Source of the DNA: Mesotaenium endlicherianum
Taxonomy: Eukaryota > Streptophyta > Zygnematophyceae > Zygnematales > Mesotaeniaceae
Direction of reading: 5' to 3'
Assembly: GCA_009602735.1 (NCBI GenBank)
Contig: WELA01005162.1
Span: forward strand, 332,937-396,936
Length of the DNA: 64,000 nt
Part shown: positions 59,301-64,000 of the stretch, piece after piece
Layout: each line of letters opens with the position of its first letter
How positions within the stretch are numbered: the first letter of the stretch is position 1
Made by a program: the position numbers and the translations under genes
The notes under the pieces: generated by a model
The model's database searches: none
Told to the model about the DNA's origin: nothing
What the model saw: only the letters and a program-made list of their open reading frames with translations

Positions 59301-61414
59301 TACATATCTAAACATGCTGAAAGCTGTGGAGCTATGGGGCTGAGTAGGTCACTCACCGTCTGCAGGTGGCAGCGGAGGGGGAGGTGCAGCTGCGCAAACA
59401 TGGGAGACCCAAGGAGAGCAGCAGCTAAATCAGCACTCACGCTGGGGACGTGGGGCATCATACACACACGCAAGGTAAACACAAGAAAACAAGTTTTCCA
59501 CCCAAGGACAGGAGTACGACAAGTGCAGCAGCTACAGGTGATTCACTCGTAGGGCAGCAAGACGAGGACCCCATCACCATAGAGACAAGCTGCCAACCGA
59601 TGACAGCAGTCACTATGAGGAGTACATGCAAGAAAAGGCCGCTGGATCCGAGCGGCAGGAGATTTTCTATGACAGCGACCCCTCTTCTTCATGACGCAAG
59701 ATGTTTTGATGCCAGTGACAGAGGAGCCGTCAGTGGACTGGATGTGACTGGACCAAACTGGAGTGCCTGAGATCCTCTAGCATATGGCCAGCAAGAGGTG
59801 CTGTTGGCTGGGGTAGTGAAGGGTGATAGCGGACTTACGGGCAGCAGGAGGAGGCGCAGACACTGGTGGGGGAGGTGGATTGATGCAGATGTTAGCACAG
59901 TCAGCTGCAGACGGCAGATTTCAAAGCCCCCCCACTCGACCCTCAAGAGTAAGCTACATGCACTCCGTGAAAACTTAAGGTAAGCAAGAGCTGTGTTTTC
60001 GTCTACGGCAGACCTTTGAGGAGTGACTCAGAACCACTTACAGCAGCACATAAGGTCCAGATTGACCATGCTCCCTTAAAGGCTGGAGGCGGGCTGGCGA
60101 GCATGAGAGTATGAAGAATGCCAGGGACGAGATGCACAGCCTCAGCAGAGTACACACACCCAAACACCTGGTTGTGCATAGCCTGGGCATTTAGCAAGCG
60201 ATGGCATGGGCAGCCTTGAAGACACTGGCACCAAACAGAGATTGCAGAGGAGCGGAGGGAGGGGAGGCTGCAGGGGCGGTACCGGGAGCAGTAGGCCCAG
60301 TTGCGAAGCACCACGAGTGGATGACGGCTTCCGTCACGTCGTTAGCGCCAGTCGATGCAGCAAACCCCACGTAGGCATCGCCAGGAAAGCCGCAGACAGT
60401 GTCCACTTGATAGGATGCCGAGAATGGCGCATTCCCCGTGGGCTTCACCGGCGTGTTCGTGACCCAGACGTGGAAGATGTTGGGCAAGCCAGTTCTGGAT
60501 GCAACGTAGTCGATCCAGACATACTTCATGGCATCGTCGGCGAAAGTGCTGACGGTGGTGAGGTCAGCGTGGAAACTGCTCTTCATGGTGAAGTTTATGT
60601 TTGTCTGGACCTGGGTGGTGCTGCCGGGTGAGTCAGAAACATAGCTCTCCGAGTTGGCATAAATGTCAAATTCGACAGCCAGAGATGGATCGGTAGGCGA
60701 GGGTACGTTTTGGGTGTTGTTGGTGAAACCCCAACCCAAGAACGCACCCGAGAGACCGAGAATGTCTGCGGCTGGGTTCATGAAGAAGACCAGACCCTCT
60801 GCAGGGGGAGTCCCAAAGGTGTCGCCCGGGCTCATGGTGAATGCAAAGTTTGTGCTCCAGTTGGTAGGCTGGCAGGTGGCACCAGAGAAGTCCTTCACCA
60901 CGAAAGGGTTGCTGAAAGTGGCCATTCCTGCCTCGCTCGCCGACTCCTCCGTCAAGCGAATGACATTATTGATGGTTGCAGCTGATCCCTTTAAGGAGAA
61001 GCCACTTGGACTGCTAAAGTCGGCGAAGCAAACTTTCTCTGCAGCAGGACATGGCGCGACTAGACAGCCATGTGAGAGAACGACAACTTCACAAGTAGCC
61101 AGCAGGAGAGGCAATGTGCAGAGGTGTAAGGAATCTCAAAATTAACAAAGCAACGTGATTCCATCTTCACGCTGTAATGCAAGTCAAATCCGCAATACAT
61201 CTTGCTAGGTACTAAAGCATTTCTGGCAAGCTATTGGAAGATATATGCTGAGATGACCTTCCAGGGCTGTCAAGCTGAGTGGCTCACCAGGTGCCGGTGC
61301 CGGTGACTGTGCTACGACACTTAAAAAGCACATGACTATTGATACGAGCAAGAGTAATCTGCAGAAGCATGTCCTGACTTCGGAGCTTCCATAATATGAT
61401 GCCATCTGCAGCAT
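31088..61414 (-). CDS. Giant surface protein: 5 lectins, 3 FAS1, Pro-rich, Ig-like, multi-pass membrane end
   Basis: A 45-exon model threads from ATG 61414 to TAA 31090-31088 with all phases matching and no stop: 14,835 nt, about 4,944 residues. Order: signal peptide (RLLLLVSIVMCFLSVVA, then SPAPAPG); five L-type lectin exons with tiny Pro exons between; Pro-rich exons 50.8-48.8 kb; FAS1-1; Pro-rich exon; FAS1-2; Pro-rich exon; FAS1-3; a 4,379-bp Pro-rich exon; Ig-like domains; about 6-7 membrane segments. Introns 1 to 27 are all phase 1. The plan (adhesive ectodomain, rigid Pro-rich stalk, multi-pass end) suggests an adhesion or wall-sensing receptor, polycystin-like by analogy. That function is inference; the domains are seen directly. 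Weakest joins are the donors at 49275 (gttcga) and 48810 (gtacac), the acceptor near 32694, and the membrane part around the gap at 33463-33749. If one of the first two is wrong, the locus could be two adjacent genes: a secreted lectin part and a FAS1-to-membrane part. Confidence 0.75.
33238..33270. repeat. CA microsatellite next to exon 41
   Basis: A run of CA units lies just upstream of the acceptor of exon 41 as read on the minus strand, where it is a TG run followed by a short pyrimidine-containing stretch. Confidence 0.9.
33463..33749. other. Assembly gap (287 N) in the membrane-module region
   Basis: Bounded on both sides by long poly-G. It lies in the intron between exons 40 and 41. 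The flanking exons join in phase without it, but a phase-compatible exon with one more membrane segment could be missing. Confidence 0.95.
34062..34103. repeat. (GGCAG)n minisatellite in intron 39
   Basis: About eight perfect pentamers of type GGGCA, between exons 39 and 40 of the giant gene. Confidence 0.92.
36580..39500 (-). CDS. Giant gene exons 29-35: Ig-like domain region
   Basis: Exons: 39341-39500, 38705-38937, 38294-38344, 37887-37964, 37459-37579, 37085-37238 and 36580-36709. Phases are mixed (0, 1 and 2) but all match. With the end of exon 28, the first domain is Ig-like of the Cys-containing, bacterial-Ig type: SFTCKFNLEAEKPCGSG, then LHLLNFTVDTTPPVARV. Two more follow: FALCISKPVQSSISSSSLQL and FAINFGKQVYGFSASSIRIT, resembling the Big_12-like 'F....V.gF..s.i...n' pattern, with a conserved end such as FIPAGAATDYGG. 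They probably form the membrane-proximal part of the ectodomain. Exon 35's donor (CGG|gtgttc) is a best guess. Confidence 0.68.
39747..44125 (-). CDS. Giant gene exon 28: 1,460-residue Pro-rich repeat exon
   Basis: One 4,379-bp exon enters in phase 1 and leaves in phase 0. The first two thirds (about 44.1-41.1 kb) are some 80 copies of a 12-residue unit of type GAPPVPGTPAVP. The next part (about 41.0-40.0 kb) is TPTTPT-type, perfect for 36-bp units over about 40.2-40.7 kb. The last 100 or so residues are non-repetitive (FSYANIVNTPSLLELDVPFT, then CTLGCSFTCK) and begin an Ig-like domain. Pro at every second or third residue predicts a stiff, probably hydroxylated and glycosylated rod. Other frames are also open for kilobases, including a Gly-X-Y collagen-like frame on the plus strand; the flanking domains show the minus frame is the coding one. 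Confidence 0.8.
40198..40700. repeat. 36-bp tandem array encoding (TPT)n
   Basis: The unit 'gtgggagtagtaggcgtggt' plus 16 further bases repeats about 13 times with only a few silent-type substitutions. High identity means recent expansion or ongoing homogenisation, and length polymorphism is expected. Confidence 0.95.
41090..44090. repeat. 36-bp tandem array encoding (GxPxVP)n
   Basis: About 80 units of 36 bp, each coding two hexapeptides (for example GAPPVP and GTPAVP). The units are more varied than the TPT array, and blocks of several units recur as higher-order repeats (for example around 41.4-41.5, 41.8 and 42.5-42.7 kb). Confidence 0.92.
44769..45353 (-). CDS. Giant gene exon 27: fasciclin (FAS1) domain 3
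   Basis: 195 codons, phase 1-1. It carries AMLLAPSDLAFASMPNEIKV, LLRYHIVPLYKDFSGLLATP, the tribasic KRRRLLDGG and GIISLQGIAAALIPPLGALL. The donor (A|gtatgg) is placed by homology to the end of FAS1-2. Confidence 0.86.
45641..45799 (-). CDS. Giant gene exon 26: Pro-rich linker
   Basis: 53 codons, phase 1-1, reading LPQPSPPPRVPPLAPSSTPP and continuing in the same style to PLPRPG|gtaatc. Lies between FAS1-2 and FAS1-3. Confidence 0.72.
45960..46553 (-). CDS. Giant gene exon 25: fasciclin (FAS1) domain 2
   Basis: 198 codons, phase 1-1. It starts APAPGLPQLPPPPLTELQ and carries ATLLVPSDLAFASLPNEIKV, LLRYHIIPLYKDFPGLLATP and GIISMQGVDGVLVPPLTALL. Contains RRRLLDG. It is a near duplicate of FAS1-3, so the pair duplicated recently. 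Confidence 0.88.
46917..47432 (-). CDS. Giant gene exon 24: Pro-rich linker
   Basis: 172 codons, phase 1-1, rich in Pro, Ala, Val and Ser, for example IPAPTPAPIPAGALPGPPAV. It separates FAS1-1 from FAS1-2 and ends at G|gtacac. Confidence 0.72.
47805..48395 (-). CDS. Giant gene exon 23: fasciclin (FAS1) domain 1
   Basis: 197 codons, phase 1-1. A FAS1 fold is recognisable: TFVEFLIRTSKMPGSGIFAL, TVLAFGNFSVDALPLDIAAL, the H2-like FAGQIIPGYMTYAG, and the closing GVSIQGVDGLLFPPLS. It contains RRRLLQ, a tribasic site also found in domains 2 and 3. FAS1 domains in plants and algae mediate wall adhesion. This copy is the most diverged of the three. Confidence 0.82.
48811..50381 (-). CDS. Giant gene exons 20-22: Pro-rich stalk A
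   Basis: Exon 20 (49800-50381, 194 codons) is built on units like SRTSPPPAALPLSPPPPS. Exon 21 (49276-49419, 48 codons) reads APPLVGAPPDLPQLAPQPAL and onward. Exon 22 (48811-48951, 47 codons) includes PPPPFPPPLQGLVPPPPP. All are phase 1-1. SPPP and PPPP clusters are typical of hydroxyproline-rich, extensin-like wall proteins. Exons 21 and 22 have weak donors (gttcga, gtacac), the softest points of the gene model. Confidence 0.65.
50725..51636 (-). CDS. Giant gene exons 18-19: KC exon and Pro exon after lectin 5
   Basis: Exon 18 (51592-51636) reads AKCSMFLSPPPPPNS, nearly identical to exon 14. Exon 19 (50725-50805, 27 codons) reads PTPPPPSPLPPPLTASSPPP and is an enlarged form of the middle Pro exon. 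They end the lectin array and lead into the long Pro-rich stalk. Confidence 0.7.
51945..52658 (-). CDS. Giant gene exon 17: L-type lectin domain 5
   Basis: 238 codons, phase 1-1. It begins DYAFITDFSGASGFTFQGTA and carries GDGMVFFLNPLPDQLGVG, FAIEFDLYSNSNVGD and SLYTEATIRSWCFATG. It ends at G|gtgtgt, the same donor context as domains 3 and 4. Confidence 0.9.
52925..53755 (-). CDS. Giant gene exons 14-16: linker mini-exons between lectins 4 and 5
   Basis: Exon 14 (53711-53755) reads AKCAMFLSPPPPLNS; exon 15 (53172-53207) reads PPLLPPPPVLPP; exon 16 (52925-52963) reads PVAAPPPLPPADG. All are phase 1-1. A CAG repeat lies in the intron between exons 14 and 15. Confidence 0.75.
53268..53311. repeat. 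(CAG)n microsatellite in intron 14
   Basis: A run of CAG triplets in the intron between the KC exon and Pro exon of lectin cassette 4. A shorter run lies at the matching place in cassette 3 (about 55327-55345), showing that the cassettes share intron sequence. Confidence 0.9.
54038..54748 (-). CDS. Giant gene exon 13: L-type lectin domain 4
   Basis: 237 codons, phase 1-1. It begins DYAFITDFTGASGFTFQGSA and carries AADGLVFFLNPEPDQLGI, LAIEFDLYSNTNYGD and NLYTEATIRSWCFATG. It is very close to domain 5, including flanking intron sequence, so the two cassettes are the youngest duplicates in the array. Confidence 0.9.
54987..55851 (-). CDS. Giant gene exons 10-12: linker mini-exons between lectins 3 and 4
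   Basis: Exon 10 (55804-55851) reads AKCASPPVIASPPPSP; exon 11 (55225-55260) reads TLPLPPPLIPPP; exon 12 (54987-55022) reads QAAPPPQLPADG. Same order, phases and splice-site style as the other linkers. Confidence 0.72.
56179..56928 (-). CDS. Giant gene exon 9: L-type lectin domain 3
   Basis: 250 codons, phase 1-1. It begins DYVLLSDMSGGAGFTFAGSA and carries HSDGMVFFLNPQADLLGA, the metal-site strand FAIEFDTYPNPETY and CGYPGSVYAGFAGGAG. Its FDTYPN sequence is closest to the canonical legume-lectin 'VEFDT..N' signature, so metal-dependent sugar binding is plausible for this domain. Confidence 0.88.
57260..57914 (-). CDS. Giant gene exons 6-8: linker mini-exons between lectins 2 and 3
   Basis: Exon 6 (57870-57914) reads GKCAVVPAAPPPPDT, the conserved 'KC' exon. 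Exon 7 (57563-57628) reads PPPSLPPPSSPPPSLPPP. Exon 8 (57260-57295) reads SAVAPPPMRPSDG, equivalent to the 'ADG' exon of other linkers. Lengths are 45, 66 and 36 nt, all multiples of three, all phase 1-1. Confidence 0.7.
58282..58352. other. Assembly gap (71 N) in giant-gene intron 5
   Basis: The gap abuts poly-G on its right side. It lies just inside the intron after lectin 2, so the coding model is not affected. Confidence 0.95.
58365..59114 (-). CDS. Giant gene exon 5: L-type lectin domain 2
   Basis: 250 codons, phase 1-1. It begins DYVFFTDFSGASGFTFQG and includes ADGMVFFLNPQADLLGA, the metal-site strand LAFEFDIYPNSGANI, AWIDYTPQAGAVNAYAQVWV and VRSWCFATG. It shares three Cys positions with domains 3-5 (GCASVPWS, LCGYPGS, SWCFATG). 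The donor (G|gtgccc) lies only about 10 bp from a 71-base N gap in the next intron. Confidence 0.88.
59357..59904 (-). CDS. Giant gene exons 3-4: Cys/Pro linker mini-exons
   Basis: Exon 3 (59839-59904, 22 codons) reads ADCANICINPPPPVSAPPP; exon 4 (59357-59389, 11 codons) reads AAPPPPLPPADG. Both start after a CAG acceptor, end at gtaagt or gtgagt donors, and are phase 1-1. They join lectin 1 to lectin 2. The middle Pro exon seen in later linkers was not found here. Confidence 0.7.
60283..61038 (-). CDS. Giant gene exon 2: L-type lectin domain 1
   Basis: A 252-codon exon, phase 1 at both ends, encodes a full legume-type lectin beta sandwich. Landmarks: EKVCFADFSSPSGFSLKGSA at the start, GLVFFMNPAADILG, the metal-binding strand LAVEFDIYANSES, and near the end VGFAASTG and HSWCFATG. 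It is the most diverged of the five domains (it lacks the APLQADVPN motif of the others) and may be the founding copy. Its donor is gtaccg. Confidence 0.88.
61288..61414 (-). CDS. Giant gene exon 1: signal peptide
   Basis: It encodes 42 residues with a basic and Cys-containing n-region, a hydrophobic core (LLLLVSIVMCFLSVVA) and a likely cleavage before QSPAPAPG. It ends at G|gtgagc, phase 1. A second in-frame ATG at 61405 would also keep the signal peptide. This is the only signal-peptide-like start I see across the 30 kb, which supports one gene. Confidence 0.75.
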
Positions 61415-64000
61415 ATCAACTACAAGGCACAGTTAGGCATGGCCTGAAATGGCTCCTTTCTGACAGTCTACATTAAATATGCTTCTGACGCCTCATCCTA
61501 AAATGAAAACTGTACCCCAGCGGCAACGGATGTATATGTCTCAATTTGCTTGCTGCCATATTCTACACCGTTCCCCTACAGACCCTTGGGTAAAAGATCA
61601 TCCCCGTGACGCAGCCAACTCCACCCCGTGCCAGTGTAAAGGCATAGATGCTTTGAAACTATAAATTTCCAACCACCGACCAACGTGATACCCTTGCGCG
61701 CCCAGCACACAGATTTCGGCGAACTCCTTCCACCCATACTCATGTCGCCAAAAACGCCAGGGTTATTATTAACAAACCACCCTGAACTTGCTAGTCATGT
61801 TGCTATATACAACAGTTGACAGAGGTTGAGTGACCTTGGTGCAGTGACATCAGAATCTTACAGTTGGGGTTAAGCTTCAGTCATATAGGATAAAGTCCGA
61901 CGGCCACCTGCTAATCTATGTATTATCTGGAACCTCAGTAAGAGCACACCCAATTTAAGAAACTGAGAGTGAAAGCCAGCCCAGTGACTATGATTCCTAG
62001 GTCTGGAAGGGACGAAACAGCAAAGTTCCTACTTTTAAACAGCAAAAAGAATGCTGTTAGGTTTTCAGCACTGCAGTGAAAGCTACTTAGAAGCAGTCGT
62101 CATCTGATACACCAGCCTACCAAAAATGCAATATAACAGTGCCTGCACTATCCTTTAGGTCATGACAAACATCTCCTTCACGTTCCACTATCAAGCGGCG
62201 ATCGTACAGCCCGTCTACGAAAGGAAACGAGGGGACAAAGTGCCCGGAGGAGAGCAATATATGAATCATGGAGATTGTCGCATGCTAAATGACCGAAGAA
62301 TGTTTTGTAGCTCAAATGGTTACTTTTCAGAACCTTCGGGCCACTTAGGCCATGTATGCACTTCAGACCCATCCTTCAGGGACTGAAGTAGCGGCTTCCA
62401 GGACTCCACACTGGGACCGTCGGACAGGTCACAGATGCATGGGCACGAAGGTCTCGGGCTTGCTCGGGGTGTGTCTATCTGGGTGAGCTATTACTGGCCT
62501 GGTGACCGGTTTCAGAAAACGCTTTGTTCGTGTGTATTAGTGTGAATGGTGGAGGTCGTATTAAATCGTCTCTTTTTTTCCTTTTTTTTCCCGTGATCGA
62601 CATCGATGATTTTCCAATATTTAATGTTCAATCTTGTTGCGAAATTATAAATTTTGCTTGACGATGTATTTTCTTTTTCTCTGTGATGTGATTTCTGTGT
62701 CAGTGTGCATGCCCATCGTCTGATCCTACGTTGGCTAACACGTTTGTCACCTATTGTTACCCTACGTCACCCTGAGAATGGGCGAGGGGGAAAACGGGCG
62801 TTTCGAGGCCGTTAAGAAAGGCCGGTATGTCATTTTATACTTTTTTAGAAGTCGGAAAACATACGAAAACAATCTGCACTTGTCTGGCAGCATCCTGTAG
62901 CCAAAGTGTGACTCCCAACGTTTTCATTTGCGAATGTAATCTACGTCCAATATTCGTGGGTACTTCTACCTGTCATCTCTGTGTGTCACGCGACTGCAAG
63001 CGAGGTATACGCACCGACCATAGCAGTGCGTATGACAACAGCTCCCTGTGTGATTAGTCTACTTCAAAGGAAACGGGCGATCCCAACCACGTCGAACTTT
63101 GAGATTCCAACCTTTCCGCAGTGTTTGGCGTCATACAGCCGTCTCAGATCGGACTCATTACTTTTATCTTGTAGATATACTACGTCTGTGGTGAAGTCTG
63201 AAATCATACTTTTTGTAAAGTAGGTGTACATCGTACGTCGAGAGTGCCTGCCAATTCTTCACATCTGCTCTGTCATCATTTTCCCGAGACAAGTAGGTTT
63301 TCATACTTTTGCAAAAGTGGCAAGAGCATCTGCTCACGTGGGGATGTTTGTTTCCGACTCTCGGAAAAGTCGGTTGACCACTTGTGTTTCAAAGTAGGTC
63401 ATCCATCTCTTATTTAGGGTGGGATATAGTGCACCATTTTCTCACCCCATGCATATCCAAATGCAACCCTACATATTATTTGCTGCCAATACATTCATTA
63501 GGGCTGAAACTTAGGTTACAATATATGGGATAACACTTCCCTATTGTTCCTACTTCTGTGCACCATAACACCTAAGCCTAACATAAGCCTACTAACATAA
63601 GCCTACTCCATCGACCTTGCCCTCACCCTACTGGCCATTTTCTACCGCTACTGCCAATGATTGTGCTGCTCAATCCCCCCATGAGAGAAAGTCTTCCTAA
63701 GGCAGAGGGTGAAACCGATGTACGGGAGGTTCTGCCCTGCCTGATGGTGACGGTGAGGATGTGTGCTGAGATCCTCGACCTCCTCTTCCTCTTGGCCCTC
63801 TTCCTGCAGGCAAACCCCCCCCCCCCCCCCCCGCACGAAGCCCATTAACTCACTTTGTGGATGTGCACCCTGTGTGAAAAGCAGCAGTCCATAACTGCTT
63901 TGCAAACAACATGGGGATGTGGCCTACCTTCTTGGGCCCTCTGGGGATGTTTGACTCCCTTTGTGATGAAAATATTAAGAAAATTAAAAGCAGCGCGGCA
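61415..64000. other. Upstream flank of the giant gene, no confident gene
   Basis: The first few hundred bases should hold the 5' UTR and promoter of the minus-strand giant gene; no core motif was convincing. A plus-strand frame at 63657-63848 contains DVREVLPCLMVTVRMCAEIL followed by a hydrophobic DLLFLLALFLQ and stops being coding-like at a poly-C tract (about 63816-63832). It could be an exon of a gene running off the right edge, but I cannot support its splice sites. No repeats or RNA genes were recognised. Confidence 0.45.

Noticed and set aside
60003-60100. A possible extra Pro exon between lectin 1 and exon 3 (LASPPPAFKGAW)
   Set aside because: Its acceptor and donor do not give the phase 1-1 pattern required by the neighbours.
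1-64000. tRNA, rRNA or CRISPR features
   Set aside because: T-loop-like strings (for example near 33288 and 38019) lack matching cloverleaf arms, and no rRNA core sequence or regularly spaced direct repeats with unique spacers were seen.

Overview
This is a nuclear window from a photosynthetic eukaryote, most likely a streptophyte (charophyte-grade) green alga. The evidence is a spliced xyloglucan-endotransglycosylase-type GH16 enzyme with the DEIDFEFLG active site, a plastid-type DnaJ/ferredoxin protein, GT-AG introns, algal-style hydroxyproline-rich cell-wall modules, and frequent CA/TG microsatellites. No prokaryotic gene organisation is present. The species call is inference.

Layout. 0-1.1 kb: first exon of a minus-strand gene that runs off the left edge, a likely plastid-targeted protein of unknown function. 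1.1-14.9 kb: AT-rich, gene-poor and repeat-rich, with a decayed piggyBac transposon (6.4-8.7 kb), a second broken transposon-like ORF set (8.8-10.4 kb), a tandem repeat of about 350-370 bp (10.6-11.85 kb) and one copy of a dispersed repeat whose sister lies at 28.0 kb. 14.9-18.0 kb: plus-strand GH16/XTH-like gene with an N-terminal PMEI-like domain, interrupted by an assembly gap. 20.1-20.5 kb: a possible small two-exon gene. 21.4-26.4 kb: plus-strand J-domain plus [4Fe-4S] ferredoxin gene, seven exons. 26.4-31.1 kb: AT-rich, no gene seen.

31.1-61.4 kb: the main item. One very large minus-strand gene can be threaded through 45 exons with every reading phase matching and no internal stop (14,835 nt, about 4,944 residues in this model). 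From N to C terminus it encodes a signal peptide; five legume-type (L-type) lectin domains, each in one exon and separated by tiny Cys/Pro exons; long Pro-rich linkers; three fasciclin (FAS1) domains; a 1,460-residue Pro-rich exon built of (GxPxVP)n and (TPT)n repeats with a 36-bp unit; about three Ig-like domains; and a C-terminal module of about 6-7 membrane segments. All introns up to the giant Pro-rich exon are phase 1, the classic signature of exon shuffling. The lectin cassettes repeat about every 2.1 kb. I read it as a cell-surface adhesion or wall-sensing protein that bridges the wall matrix to the membrane, polycystin-like in plan. 61.4-64 kb: no confident gene.

Three runs of N (15875-16377, 33463-33749, 58282-58352) lie at poly-C/poly-G tracts and are assembly gaps. 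They could hide small exons of the GH16 gene and of the giant gene's membrane module. The XTH-like enzyme (wall polysaccharide remodelling) and the lectin/FAS1 protein (wall adhesion) both point to cell-wall biology, but nothing here shows they are co-regulated.
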